Source: Planctomycetota bacterium
GTDB taxonomy: Bacteria; Planctomycetota; SZUA-567; H5-PLA8
Direction: 5' to 3'
NCBI GenBank assembly: GCA_027493525.1
Contig: JAOSKN010000002.1
Location: forward strand, 662,288 to 726,287
DNA: 64,000 nt
How positions within the stretch are numbered: the stretch's first letter is position 1; each line of letters opens with the position of its first letter. Position numbers and translations under genes: made by a program. Shown one piece after another: positions 53,599-62,894 of the stretch. Below the pieces are notes generated by a model that saw only the letters and a list, made by a program, of their open reading frames with translations, was not told the origin of the DNA and did no database searches.

Positions 53599-55333
53599 TG
53601 ACGCCCCCGCCGATCTTGACGTTCATTTTTTCGAGCAGGTCGTGCGCGTAGGCGGACTGCCCGCTCTTGGGATACTTGTTCATCAACTCGCGCAAGGAGG
53701 CGACGTAGGGCTTCTGCTCCCCGGCGTCCTTGTAGACGTGGGCGATGCGCCAGAGCGCCTCGGAGGCGTGGTCCTTAAAGAAGTTCTCGACCTCGCGCAA
53801 CTGGGCGACGGCCTGCGGAACCTGTTTCTGCGCAACGAGGCATTCGGCGATGTGGAAGAGGCTCTGCGGCGGGCTGTCGGACTGCCGGTACGCGGCGATC
53901 GCCTCGGCGTGCTTGCCGGCGAAGCGGAGCAGCTCGCCCTTGCGGAACAGCGCGAATCCGGCGTATTCGGCCTCCGGGGCGAGTTCGTCGGCCAGCTTTA
54001 CGCCCTTCTGCGCGTTGCGCTGGTGGTAGTAGTACTCGAGCAGCCGGGCCTGGCCCTTGGGCCGGTTCCGGAACGTCGCGCAGAGACGTTCCATCAGGTC
54101 GTCCTGCTTCTTCGACCACAGGTAGGCGCTCAGCGGGTTCGTCTTGTAGTCGTCGCCGAGTTCCTCGAGCCGCAGCTTCTCGAAGACGTTGCGCCCGCGC
54201 GCCTCCTGGCCTTTCGCGTCGAAGAACGCGCGCATCAGCTCGAAGATGCTCTCGTTCTTCAGCTTCGCGAAGTCGAGCTTCTGGTAGTACTCCTCGACCT
54301 TGGCGTCCTGCCCGATGAAGAGCGCAATCCACTTCACGATCCGAGCGCCGTCGTCCTGCGCGTCGGACTTGAACTGCGCGTCGAGGCGCTCGATCCACTT
54401 GGCCGTGTCGCGGTCGTGCTCGCGCGCGAAGTCGATGCGGTCGATCTGGAACTCGTCCCAGTTCGGGAACTTGCCCTCGAAGGCGCCGGCCCAGTAGCGG
54501 TAATAACGATCGTGCAACTCGGCCTGCGCGGCCTCGAACGCGCCGTGCCGGCGGATCGCGGCGCGGAGCTGGTCCCAGTAGCTCCGGTCCTGCGCCGCGT
54601 CGCTCTCGACCTTCGCGGGCCGCGCGCCGAAGCCCTGGGCCTCCACGTACAGCGCGCGCAGCGCCTCCTCGTCGGGCTTGCGCACGTACAACTCGACGGC
54701 CTTGTCGAGGGCTTCCTTGGCCTGCCGCTCGTTGGACTTGCGGAAGTTCACCGCGACCTGCCGGTACGTCTGCGCCGCGCGCGGGGCATCGTCCTTCGAA
54801 AGGTAGTGGTCGGCGAGCCGGTTCAGTGCGCCCGCGGCGAGAAAATGCCGGCTGAAGTTCTCGTCCTGAGCCATCCGCGCCCAGAACGTCATGGCCTTTT
54901 CGCGGTCGCCGTTCTCCCAATGGCACAGGCCGCTGAAGTAAAGCGCCGCCGCCGCATAGCGCCCGTCGTTCGGAAAGTAGTCGAGGATCTCCGTGTAGGT
55001 CTTGAGCGCCGCGTTGCGCTTGTTGTCCAGTTCGAGGCAGCGCCCTTTCTGGACCAGGGCATACGGCACGGCCTTGGAGTTGGCGAACTCGGTGATGAAC
55101 GCCTCGAACGCCGCCGCGCCTTGCTTGTAATTCTTCGCTTCGAAGAACTTGTCGGCCTTGCGCAGGGAATGCTCTTCGAAGGTTTCGAGCTTTTTGTAAG
55201 CTTCGTCGGGGAAGGTAACTTCCTCGCCTGCGCAAACCCGTGCGTGGTGGCCTCCGGACCAAGCGGCCAGCGCCAAAGCCCAGGTTGTCGCAGCGAAGGC
55301 CAAGCCCCGCCACGGCTTACCGATTGAGCTCAA
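53585..55333 (-). CDS. Secreted TPR protein, first gene of the operon
   Basis: 582 residues from TTG 55333, the only start giving a full signal peptide (LAFAATTWALALAAW...ARVCAG). All-helical: TPR repeats at both ends (FFEAKNYKQGAAAFEAFITEFANSKAVPYALVQKGRCLEL; YPKSGQSAYAHDLLEKM) and a longer helical middle with many aromatic residues. No enzyme motif. The upstream 197 bp is AT-rich and should contain the operon promoter; no clear boxes were identified. The start is the weakest point of the call. Confidence 0.78.
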   Translation of the reverse strand: MSSIGKPWRGLAFAATTWALALAAWSGGHHARVCAGEEVTFPDEAYKKLETFEEHSLRKADKFFEAKNYKQGAAAFEAFITEFANSKAVPYALVQKGRCLELDNKRNAALKTYTEILDYFPNDGRYAAAALYFSGLCHWENGDREKAMTFWARMAQDENFSRHFLAAGALNRLADHYLSKDDAPRAAQTYRQVAVNFRKSNERQAKEALDKAVELYVRKPDEEALRALYVEAQGFGARPAKVESDAAQDRSYWDQLRAAIRRHGAFEAAQAELHDRYYRYWAGAFEGKFPNWDEFQIDRIDFAREHDRDTAKWIERLDAQFKSDAQDDGARIVKWIALFIGQDAKVEEYYQKLDFAKLKNESIFELMRAFFDAKGQEARGRNVFEKLRLEELGDDYKTNPLSAYLWSKKQDDLMERLCATFRNRPKGQARLLEYYYHQRNAQKGVKLADELAPEAEYAGFALFRKGELLRFAGKHAEAIAAYRQSDSPPQSLFHIAECLVAQKQVPQAVAQLREVENFFKDHASEALWRIAHVYKDAGEQKPYVASLRELMNKYPKSGQSAYAHDLLEKMNVKIGGGVNANP

Positions 55334-55530
55334 AGCCTGAACCCCCGACCTGCACGGTGCTCCCCTCAGATCATTCTATGGTACACCGGTATATATTAGC
55401 GACTCGAATGGTTTCAGAGTGTATTTTCAAAAGTTTTCAACCCTTCGAGTGAGGTAATGCCTTGGATTCGTATGCCCACTGAGGTTTTCCAGTTTCGGAA
55501 AAGGGTATCCTTTCAATTTTGAGCGCCGGA

Positions 55531-56076
55531 TTACCGGTGCGGCGCCGGGCCGGTGGAAGCACGCGCCACCAGCCTGGGCGGGACCAGCCGGATCGCGCCC
55601 GCATCCGGCGGCGCCTCGGTCGCCTCGCGCAGGGTCCGCGCGGTCGCCTCGGGGTCAATCGAAAGCGAAGTCAGCGCCGGCGAGGCCAGCTCGCACCAGG
55701 GCGTATCGAAGCGCCCGGCGATCGAGACATCTTCCGGCACGCGGAGGCCCTGCTCCTGGCACCGCCGAATCGAGATTACCGCCGCCGCGTCGTTCAAATC
55801 CCAATACGCGGTAACGCCTTCCGCCTTGATGCGCCGTAAGAGCAAATCGCGGTTGCCGTCAGGGAAGGTGTAATGCGGCACGTACTGCGCGCCGGTCACC
55901 TCGAGCAAGTGCCGGCATGCCTCGGCGGAGACCGCCGCGTAGGTGCCCTGTTCCCCGGCGTATCCGCCGGCCGCTACGGCGACCTTGCGATGGCCCAGCT
56001 TGAGCAGGTGTTCCACTACCACCCGCGCCGCCACCTGGAGGATCCATATCGCCCCGCAAGCCGAAGCGGTGACCAT
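55531..56076 (-). pseudogene. Truncated LacI/GalR-type regulator (C-terminal half only)
   Basis: 181 codons matching the second half of the LacI-type ligand-binding domain: ARVVVEHLLKLGHRKVAVAAGG, AYWDLNDAAAVISIRRCQEQGLRVPEDVSIAGRFD, LASPALTSLSIDPEATARTL and a normal C-terminus. No helix-turn-helix or first sub-domain precedes it; only about 100 bp separate it from the divergent gene at 56179, too little for the missing 160 residues in any frame. Probably a deletion remnant; a short expressed ligand-binding protein cannot be excluded. Confidence 0.65.
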
Positions 56077-56130
56077 TACAAAGCGATGAAAGTAGCCACC
56101 GGTTTGTTTTCTACGGTGTATTCGAAGGCA

Positions 56131-56159
56131 GGCAGATTGGTATCCTATTGGTCTCCTTG
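56131..56159 (+). promoter_or_regulatory. 29-bp element, copy 1 (upstream of secreted-protein operon)
   Basis: Contains the direct repeat ATTGGT-ATCCT-ATTGGT (11-bp period, one helical turn) followed by YTCCTTG. Matches 27 of 29 positions of the element at 62895-62923. TATCCT inside it (56141-56146) is also a candidate -10 box, 32 bp before ATG 56179. Likely shared promoter/operator. Confidence 0.6.
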
Positions 56160-56178
56160 CAGGTGGAAAGGATTCAAT

Positions 56179-57693
56179 ATGGCACTCGACGCTGGTTACG
56201 GGTTAGGGCGCACAAGTGCGATGCTCGCGTGGGCCTGCGTGTGCGGCCTATGCGGTACGAGCCTGTTGGGCCAAGAAGCCGCTGTTCGGCTGCCGGAGGG
56301 CTCCACCGGCTTGGCGGCCAGATACCCGGGCGATGCGGGCATCGCCGCCGACCCCGACGTGGTCTTCGCGGAGGATTTCGAATCCGGTTCGATCGAAAAG
56401 GTAAAGGCGCGCTGGGAGGACAGTGGGGGCCGCATGGAATTGAGCGCGGACGTGCCTGCCGGGAGCGCCGGACGCGCCTCGGTGCTGATGACGCACGTTG
56501 GCGGAGAGGGGACCGGTTCGAGTCTGTGGCGGCGCATCCCGAACAAGTCGGGCGGCTACGGCCATGCGCGCCTGTTTCTGCGTACCTACGTGAAGTTCGA
56601 TGCGGACTGCTACCCGTTGCATCACTTCGGGTGCAACCTGGGCGGGCGCTATCCCGTCGGGCCGAAGTGGCCGATGGGTAACGCCGGGCTGCGCCCGCAG
56701 GGCGACGACCGATTCAACGCCGGCCCGGAGACCAGCGGTCAGGAATGGCGGTGGGACTGGTACAACTACTGGATGGAGATGCGCAGTTGGGAGAATCCGG
56801 ACGGTTCGACGAAGCATCCTCCGTCCGGCAACGGGCAGAGCTTCTATGGAAACGATTTCTTCGGCACGCTGGCGCCTCCGGTCGAACGGGGCAAGTGGAT
56901 CTGCGTCGAGTTCATGATCCAGCTTAATAAGCCGGGGCAGCACGATGGCGAGATGGCGCTTTGGATTGACGGGCATCTGGTGCGAGGCGGGGGGCAGACG
57001 ATCGGGCACATGGGTCTGGGGTTTCCCAACGGGCACTGGATTCGCGACCACTTTGTGCCGGGCTCTAACGAAAAGCCATTCGAGGGCTTGGCTTGGCGAA
57101 AGCATGCCGACCTGCTGATCAACAACATGAGCACGATGGTCTACATCACCAAGGCCCCGGCGGGGCACGTCAGCAAGGTTTGGTTTGACGGCATCGTCCT
57201 TGCGACGAAGTACATCGGTCCGCTTCAGGCGCCCGGACAGTCCCGCAGCGTGGCCGTCCAGCCCGCGGCGCCGGTCGACGTGCATCCGAAACCTCAACCG
57301 CGCGCCGCGACGGTCGATCCGGCCCCGCATCGTGCGAAGCTGTGCGCGGCTCTTCAGGAGCCCCATACGGCTTACCCGGTCAAAGTGTTTCTTGAGGTGC
57401 TGGGCCAGAAAGTCTGGGTGCAGGCGGCTGGCGCCGACAGCCGGGGAATCAGGGTGCGCTACAAGGGCAACGATTTGCCCCTGGCGTGGGGCGAGGTTGG
57501 CGACCCGGAACTGGCGCGCCTGACGCTGGATGGGCGCGCCCACGATGCCGAGGCGCTTTTCCATGCCGCTTTGCTGGCGGCGGCAAACCGCGAGCAGAAG
57601 CTGCTCGAGCGCCTCACGGAGCGACTTGCGCAGGTGGACGGGAATCGCTTCAGGATGTTGAATGCACGCCTAAAGGAAGAGGTGCAGCGATGA
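56179..57693 (+). CDS. Secreted jelly-roll protein (LamG/polysaccharide-lyase-like) with C-terminal helical domain
   Basis: 504 residues. Signal-type N-terminus, then VVFAEDFESGSIEKVKARWED opening a concanavalin-A-like jelly roll (about 60-345), with KWICVEFMIQLN, MALWIDGHLV and the closing KVWFDGIVLATKYIGPL, typical of large secreted LamG or PL14-like proteins. A Pro-rich linker leads to a 130-residue domain (DPAPHRAKLCAALQ to the end) shared with the gene at 59003. ATG 56179 has AAAGGA upstream. First of three overlapping genes; carbohydrate binding or cleavage at the cell surface is inferred. Confidence 0.75.
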   Translation: MALDAGYGLGRTSAMLAWACVCGLCGTSLLGQEAAVRLPEGSTGLAARYPGDAGIAADPDVVFAEDFESGSIEKVKARWEDSGGRMELSADVPAGSAGRASVLMTHVGGEGTGSSLWRRIPNKSGGYGHARLFLRTYVKFDADCYPLHHFGCNLGGRYPVGPKWPMGNAGLRPQGDDRFNAGPETSGQEWRWDWYNYWMEMRSWENPDGSTKHPPSGNGQSFYGNDFFGTLAPPVERGKWICVEFMIQLNKPGQHDGEMALWIDGHLVRGGGQTIGHMGLGFPNGHWIRDHFVPGSNEKPFEGLAWRKHADLLINNMSTMVYITKAPAGHVSKVWFDGIVLATKYIGPLQAPGQSRSVAVQPAAPVDVHPKPQPRAATVDPAPHRAKLCAALQEPHTAYPVKVFLEVLGQKVWVQAAGADSRGIRVRYKGNDLPLAWGEVGDPELARLTLDGRAHDAEALFHAALLAAANREQKLLERLTERLAQVDGNRFRMLNARLKEEVQR

Positions 57694-58988
57694 GCATGCG
57701 GGCGGAGTTGGCCGTGTTGGCGCTGGCGGCGGGATGGGCGGCCGCGGCCTGGACCGCGGAGGGCCAGTCGGAGGTGGCGCCGCTCGTCGAGCGCGTGCGG
57801 CCGCTGGCCGAGGATCCGCTGAAAGAGGCGCCCGGTGTCTTCTTTTACGAGGACCTTGAGACCATCCAGAAGCTCGGGGAGAGTTTCCAGGACGTTGGGG
57901 GCAATGACGGGCGCTTTCGCATCAGCGATACGGATGCCTTCAGCGGTAAGCGCGGCATCCAGCAGGAGTACCTCCCGGGTAAGGAACTGAAGGACGATCC
58001 CGGCAATGCGGGGTGGTGCTGGCGCTTCTTCGGGGACAATCCCAAATCGAACATGACGCGCGGCGGCACGCTGGTCACGACGGCCGTGGCGCGCTGGTAT
58101 CACAAGTTCGAGGCGGGGTTCGAACCGCGCGACGTGGCACACTGGGTCCCGAAGTTCGGGCGCATGCGCTGCTTCACGGACGGCGAATGGCACGGGGCCT
58201 ATTCGGTGCTTTACTGGATCGCCGGGCAGGACGGGCACCTTTCCATCGAACGGCACACCAAGGCGCCGGGCGTGCACCGCGAGTGGCTCCCGAACCACGC
58301 CACACGCTTCGAGTTCGCGCGGCCGGAGAACGTGGGTCGCTGGATCCACTTCGAGCTGCGCGTGGCGTTGGGCGAGGGGCCGCGCGCCGACCGTATCCAG
58401 GCGTGGGCCGACGGATTGCTGATCTGCGACGTCGAAGGCGACGACTTGGCCGGCGGATACCGGAAATTCGGCCTCAACGGGATGAGTTGGGACTGCTACT
58501 GGAACGGCGGAAGCCCCAAGCGCCAGTCGCGCTACTTCGACGACTTGATGCTGGGCACACAGCCCATCGGTCCGGCGCGCACGCCGCTTAACCCGGAGAT
58601 TGTACTGGCCAGCGCGACGGGCAAGGTTGAATTGGAGGTCGCTGAGGGCATGCAGGAGACGCTCGAAACGGAAACCACGAATGACGGGCTCGTCACGCGC
58701 CACAAGCCGCTCGCCGTGAAGTACGCGACCGTCTGGCGTGGGCAGGCCGCGGCGGAAAGGGTGACCGTGAATGGCGAGAACGGCGCGTTCGTCGGGCCGC
58801 GGGCGGGAAAAGAAGCGCTGGCCGCCAACACGTTGCATTTCGTCCGCGCGCGCCGGAAGGGCGCGGGCGATGCGTGGGGCCCCTGGTCGGCTTGGCACGC
58901 GGGCTTCGCGACGGAATGGCCGGAAGGCACCCAGCCTGCCGCGCGCACGCCGCCTGAGGGCTACTTGGCCGGTGCGGACCAGAAATGA
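57690..58988 (+). CDS. Secreted jelly-roll protein, second of three
   Basis: 432 residues. Signal peptide (about 1-23), then a jelly roll with GVFFYEDLET, YSVLYWIAGQDG, GRWIHFELRVALGEG, IQAWADGLLICDVEGDD and SRYFDDLMLGTQPIGP. A fibronectin-like stretch of about 100 residues ends the protein in place of the helical domain of its neighbours. ATG 57690 overlaps the previous stop (ATGA) with GAGG 7 nt upstream. No catalytic residues assigned. Confidence 0.75.
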   Translation: MSMRAELAVLALAAGWAAAAWTAEGQSEVAPLVERVRPLAEDPLKEAPGVFFYEDLETIQKLGESFQDVGGNDGRFRISDTDAFSGKRGIQQEYLPGKELKDDPGNAGWCWRFFGDNPKSNMTRGGTLVTTAVARWYHKFEAGFEPRDVAHWVPKFGRMRCFTDGEWHGAYSVLYWIAGQDGHLSIERHTKAPGVHREWLPNHATRFEFARPENVGRWIHFELRVALGEGPRADRIQAWADGLLICDVEGDDLAGGYRKFGLNGMSWDCYWNGGSPKRQSRYFDDLMLGTQPIGPARTPLNPEIVLASATGKVELEVAEGMQETLETETTNDGLVTRHKPLAVKYATVWRGQAAAERVTVNGENGAFVGPRAGKEALAANTLHFVRARRKGAGDAWGPWSAWHAGFATEWPEGTQPAARTPPEGYLAGADQK

Positions 58989-59002
58989 AGGGAGGCCGGC
59001 CC

Positions 59003-60391
59003 ATGCTGCAGAACCTCGCGCTGGCTTGTGCGGTCCTTATGGCGGCCGGGTGGGCGGCGGCGCAAGACGGTACGCCGCCAGCGGCCGTGCAGGGCCTGGC
59101 GGCCGGGTTTCCGCTCGATCAGGGCATCGAGAGCCATCCCGCCGTGATCTTCACCGACGACTTCGAGGGCTGGCCGGGCGACGGGACCCAAGCCCCCAAG
59201 TCCAAATGGCATGGAATGATCAAGAACAAGACCACGCGTACGCGCCTCGTCGAAGGCCGCGTGGAACGGAATGGCTTCGCCGGTCCGGGCGCGAAGGTGC
59301 TCGAGCAGGCCGCGTGGTCGAATGGCGGCGAGTCGCAGACCGCCGGCTTGCAGCGCAAGCTGGGGAACTACAACCGTGACGAGGGGCTGGGCGAAGGGCT
59401 CGACGAGGTCTACGTCCGCTATTACGTGAAGTTTTCCGCCAACTACGAGAACGTGCGGAACCATGGCATCAACCTGGGCGGTCGCGACCTGACGCGGGGT
59501 GACGCCCGCTGGGTGGGCATGGCGAACACGATGGACGTGGCCTCGCAGGGTTACTTCTTCTCGGGCCTGCAGCCGTACGCCAAGGGACCGGGGCTTGAAT
59601 TCGGGTTTTACAGCTATCACTGCGACAAGCCCAACCAATGGGGAGACGTGCGCAAGGGCGGCGACTTCCAGCCGGGGCGCTGGTACTGCGTCGAGCGGCG
59701 CATGAAGCTGAACTCCGCGCCCGACCGGAAGGACGGCTTCGAGCAGCTCTGGCTGGACGGCAAGCAGGTCATCGACTGGCAGGGCGTGCGGTTCCGCAAG
59801 GTCATGAACCTGAGGATCACGCTGCTCTCGTTCGAGACCTATTACCACGGATTGCCGGCCAAGTTCCAGGAAAGCAACCCGCTGATCCTCTATTTCGATC
59901 ACGTGGTTGCCGCGAAGGCGTACATCGGCCCGCTGGCGGCCCAGGCGTCGCCGCCCCGCGCCGTGGCGCCTCCGGCGCCGGACGCACGGAGTGCGCCGGC
60001 GAGGCCCGCGCTCGATCCGGCCCCGTGGCGCGCGAAGCTGCGCGAAGAACTCGCGCGCGGTGCGACAGGCTGGCCGGTTACGATGCAGCTTGTCGTGATG
60101 GGCAAGCGCGAACGCGTGACGGTGACGGGCGCCGGGGCGAAGGGGCCGCAGGTCCGCCTGCGGGACAACATGCTGCCGCTCGCGTGGGCGGATCTGACCG
60201 ACGAGGACCTGGCGCAACTGGCCGCCGTCGCGCGGCCCGACGGAGGCGAGACGCTGTACGCGGCGACGATGCTGGCGTACGCGTGCGAGCAGACCGCGCT
60301 GTACGAGCGCCTGGCCATGCAATTGGCGCGGGTGGATGCCACGCGCGCCGCGGCGCTCGAGCGAGAATTGCGCGGCAAGGCCGAGCGATAA
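59003..60391 (+). CDS. Secreted jelly-roll protein, third of three
   Basis: 462 residues from ATG 59003, which has GGAGG 8 nt upstream; an ATG at 58985 overlapping the previous stop is the alternative. Signal peptide (LALACAVLMAAGWAAA), VIFTDDFEGW opening, YVRYYVKFS, GRWYCVERRMKLN, EQLWLDGKQVIDW and LYFDHVVAAKAYIGPL closing the jelly roll, then a Pro/Ala linker and the helical domain (DPAPWRAKLREELA, LPLAWADLTDEDLAQL, LERELRGKAER) shared with the gene at 56179. Clear paralogue of that gene. Confidence 0.77.
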   Translation: MLQNLALACAVLMAAGWAAAQDGTPPAAVQGLAAGFPLDQGIESHPAVIFTDDFEGWPGDGTQAPKSKWHGMIKNKTTRTRLVEGRVERNGFAGPGAKVLEQAAWSNGGESQTAGLQRKLGNYNRDEGLGEGLDEVYVRYYVKFSANYENVRNHGINLGGRDLTRGDARWVGMANTMDVASQGYFFSGLQPYAKGPGLEFGFYSYHCDKPNQWGDVRKGGDFQPGRWYCVERRMKLNSAPDRKDGFEQLWLDGKQVIDWQGVRFRKVMNLRITLLSFETYYHGLPAKFQESNPLILYFDHVVAAKAYIGPLAAQASPPRAVAPPAPDARSAPARPALDPAPWRAKLREELARGATGWPVTMQLVVMGKRERVTVTGAGAKGPQVRLRDNMLPLAWADLTDEDLAQLAAVARPDGGETLYAATMLAYACEQTALYERLAMQLARVDATRAAALERELRGKAER

Positions 60392-60497
60392 CTCAGAAGC
60401 TCATGGCGCGCCGCGGGCGGCGGCTTGCGTGACTTGTCCCGATCTCCCATAAGCGCGGTATTCGACGATTCACGACTCGCGCGAAGAGGGGGCAGCC

Positions 60498-60825
60498 ATG
60501 GGACAGCTTCAGATCGAGGAAGTCGCGCCGGGCAGCGGCCAGCAGGTCAAGGCCGACGACACGGTCTCCGTGCATTATGCGGGGTGGCTCACCGACGGCA
60601 CCAAGTTCGATAGCTCGGTGGACCGCAACGATCCGTTCCAGTTTAAGCTCGGCGCCGGGCAGGTGATCAAGGGCTGGGACCAGGGCGTGGCCACCATGAA
60701 GGTCGGCCAGAAGGTGAAGCTGACGATCCCGCCGGAACTGGGATACGGCGCGCGCGGTTTTCCCGGTACCATCCCGCCCAACTCGACGCTGGTCCTTGAA
60801 GGTAGAACTGCTGGCGATCAAGTAG
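60498..60825 (+). CDS. FKBP-type peptidyl-prolyl cis-trans isomerase (apparent frameshift near the end)
   Basis: 108 residues after correction, the usual single-domain FKBP length. [65 protein letters not shown] carries the active-site Tyr, Phe, Asp, Trp and Ile positions. In the last strand the sequence has one extra G (about 60800-60802): removing it gives LVLEVELLAIK and a stop at 60825, exactly as in the family. As sequenced, translation would run on to 61028 through an Arg/Pro-rich tail overlapping the convergent hydrolase. Cytoplasmic folding helper; no signal peptide. Confidence 0.85.
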
Positions 60826-60846
60826 CCGCCCGCCTGCGCGGCGGCC

Positions 60847-62805
60847 TCAAACGCGAAATTCTTCGGGACGCCGCTTCCAATGTTCGAGCGTGTACGCGTG
60901 ACGGACGATGCCCGGCGCGCCGAGCGCGCGGTAGGTGTCCTCGGCCAGCACGTAGGCCTCCGGCCGCCAGCCGACGAAGACCAGCTCCGCCGGCCACAAA
61001 AGCCCCGCGACTTCCGGTAGATCGGTGACGCGCAGGCAGGAGAGCATCTCGATCGCCGGACCCGTGCCGTCGGGACGGCTGGCCTCGTTCTGCGTGGCGG
61101 GCGGATCGCCGAGCAGCGCCGCGCGGAGCGCGCCGTCAAGCAGCGCGGCATAGAGCGCCACGACGGCCATCTCGCCGCGCCCCGCCAGCACGATGCATTC
61201 GGGGTCCACGCCGTCGAGCTGGCGGACGGCCTCCAGCGTGCGGAGCGCGTCGTACACGCGCAGCGACGCGACCGTTCGGCCCGCCACCGCGGTCCCGCGG
61301 CGCACGTGCCAGCTCAGTTCGTCCCCCCAGGCAAGATCGCCCACGCCGCGCGTCGAGACGTAGCAAGCCGCCCAGCGCTCGCGCGTCGGGCCGATCCAAT
61401 TCTCGCTGCCCCAGCGGCCTTCGTTGGGGCTGCGCAGGCAGACGACCGTGCCCCTGGGCCTACTGAGCGCGTCGGGCCAATGCATCTGTGCCGGCACGCG
61501 CACGCCTGCCTCGCTGGTGAACGTGAACTTGATCCCGCTCGAGCTGCCGGAGGCGAGATGCTGATGGATGTCCACGTTCAGAGCCGGTGCGGGATCCGGA
61601 AAATGCCGGAAGGTCAGTTCGCGCAGGCGCGCGATAACTTCCTGGCGGCGGCTTTCCAGCGCCGGCTTCGACGATTGTGGCTTTAGCTCCGCACGCGGGA
61701 TAAACTCGTCGTCGATCGTCGAGACGCGCTCGTCGGCCGGCGGGCCTTCCACGTAGACGCGCAGCACGCTCGGATCGGGCTCGTCTTCGTCTTTGCTCAG
61801 GTCGCCGGCTTCCTCCGGCGGCACGTCGCGGCCGGCGAGTTCTTTCAGGAAGAGCGAGAAGATCGCAGTACGCGAAGTCTCGTGGTAGCTGTGCGGGCCG
61901 GGCGTCTCCATCAGGCGGACGCGGTCGCGCGCGCCGAGCAGTTCGTAGACGCGCGCCACTTTGCCGACGCATTCGCGGACCGAGTCGATCTTGTAGATGC
62001 CGTCGCGGTCGGCGCTGGCGACGAGCAACGGGCGCGGGGCGATCAGCGCGCCAATGTCGCTGAGATCCCACTGGTCGTTGTTGAAGTGGTACATGCAGTC
62101 GCAGTGGCCGTCGAGGGTGCGTTCGGCAAGGTGGCTGCGCAGGGTGCCGGTGCCACAGACGGGCGCGACGACCTTGGCGCGTTCGTCGGCGGCGCCGAGC
62201 CACCAGCTCATGCCGCCTCCCCCGCTGATGCCGGTGATGCCTAGCCGCGCGCCGTCAACGTCGTCGCGTGCGGCGAGCAAGTCGAGCGCGCGGATCCCGT
62301 TCCAGCACTCCACGCCGGCCGGCGTGTAGCCGCGGCTGAACCAGTGGAAGCGCCCCTGGCTCCACGTGCCATGGTGGTCGCCTCGGATTTCACCGAATTG
62401 GATCGTATCCACGACGAGCGCGACGAAGCCGAGCTGCGCCCAGCGGCGCGGGTGGCTCTGGTAGTGGATCTTCTGAATCCCCGAGTGCCCACAGAAATAA
62501 ACGACGCCCGGCGCCTTGGTTTTCATGCCGGAAGGCACGTACAAGTTCGCCGTCACGTAGAGGCGCGGGAGGCTCTCGTAGTAGAGCTTCTCGATGCGGT
62601 AGCCTTCGCGCTCGACGACCCCCGTGACCTTCACGTTGAGCGGCGTGCGCGGGGCCTCGAGGTACGGCGTCAGGCCCATGCGATCAAGGTAAGCCGCCAG
62701 CCGGCCGGGGCGTTCGCGCCGCCAGTCCGCGGCGGTCTTAATCGCGGCCAGAGAGCGCTCGGTGAGCCCCGCCGCCTCGCGGCACAGGTACGTGCGGATG
62801 TCCAT
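60847..62805 (-). CDS. Alpha/beta hydrolase, acetyl-xylan-esterase-like, two domains
   Basis: 652 residues. The first half (about 60-370) is an AXE1-like hydrolase: [10 protein letters not shown] oxyanion region, nucleophile Ser in [34 protein letters not shown], and catalytic His in [11 protein letters not shown]. After an acidic linker the second half (about 430-652) resembles a degenerate hydrolase fold ([33 protein letters not shown]) with Gly-Arg-Gly in place of a normal nucleophile elbow. The ATG at 62805 is set by AGAAGGG 6 nt upstream. No signal peptide. Probably deacetylates oligosaccharides produced by the neighbouring secreted system. Confidence 0.8.
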   Translation of the reverse strand: MDIRTYLCREAAGLTERSLAAIKTAADWRRERPGRLAAYLDRMGLTPYLEAPRTPLNVKVTGVVEREGYRIEKLYYESLPRLYVTANLYVPSGMKTKAPGVVYFCGHSGIQKIHYQSHPRRWAQLGFVALVVDTIQFGEIRGDHHGTWSQGRFHWFSRGYTPAGVECWNGIRALDLLAARDDVDGARLGITGISGGGGMSWWLGAADERAKVVAPVCGTGTLRSHLAERTLDGHCDCMYHFNNDQWDLSDIGALIAPRPLLVASADRDGIYKIDSVRECVGKVARVYELLGARDRVRLMETPGPHSYHETSRTAIFSLFLKELAGRDVPPEEAGDLSKDEDEPDPSVLRVYVEGPPADERVSTIDDEFIPRAELKPQSSKPALESRRQEVIARLRELTFRHFPDPAPALNVDIHQHLASGSSSGIKFTFTSEAGVRVPAQMHWPDALSRPRGTVVCLRSPNEGRWGSENWIGPTRERWAACYVSTRGVGDLAWGDELSWHVRRGTAVAGRTVASLRVYDALRTLEAVRQLDGVDPECIVLAGRGEMAVVALYAALLDGALRAALLGDPPATQNEASRPDGTGPAIEMLSCLRVTDLPEVAGLLWPAELVFVGWRPEAYVLAEDTYRALGAPGIVRHAYTLEHWKRRPEEFRV

Positions 62806-62894
62806 GCGCATCCCTTCTTTATTTGGGGCTGAGGAATCCCGAGCCTGGCCGGAAAAAGTCCCAGCGCGAGCGGCTTTCAGGGGTATACACCATA

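Noticed and set aside
55531..56076. Complete LacI regulator split by a frameshift
   Set aside because: Only about 100 bp lie before the divergent gene, too short for the missing DNA-binding domain and first lobe in any frame.
60826..61028. Long basic C-terminal tail of the FKBP
   Set aside because: It is the out-of-frame continuation after an apparent one-base insertion and overlaps the convergent hydrolase gene. The corrected frame ends properly at 60825.
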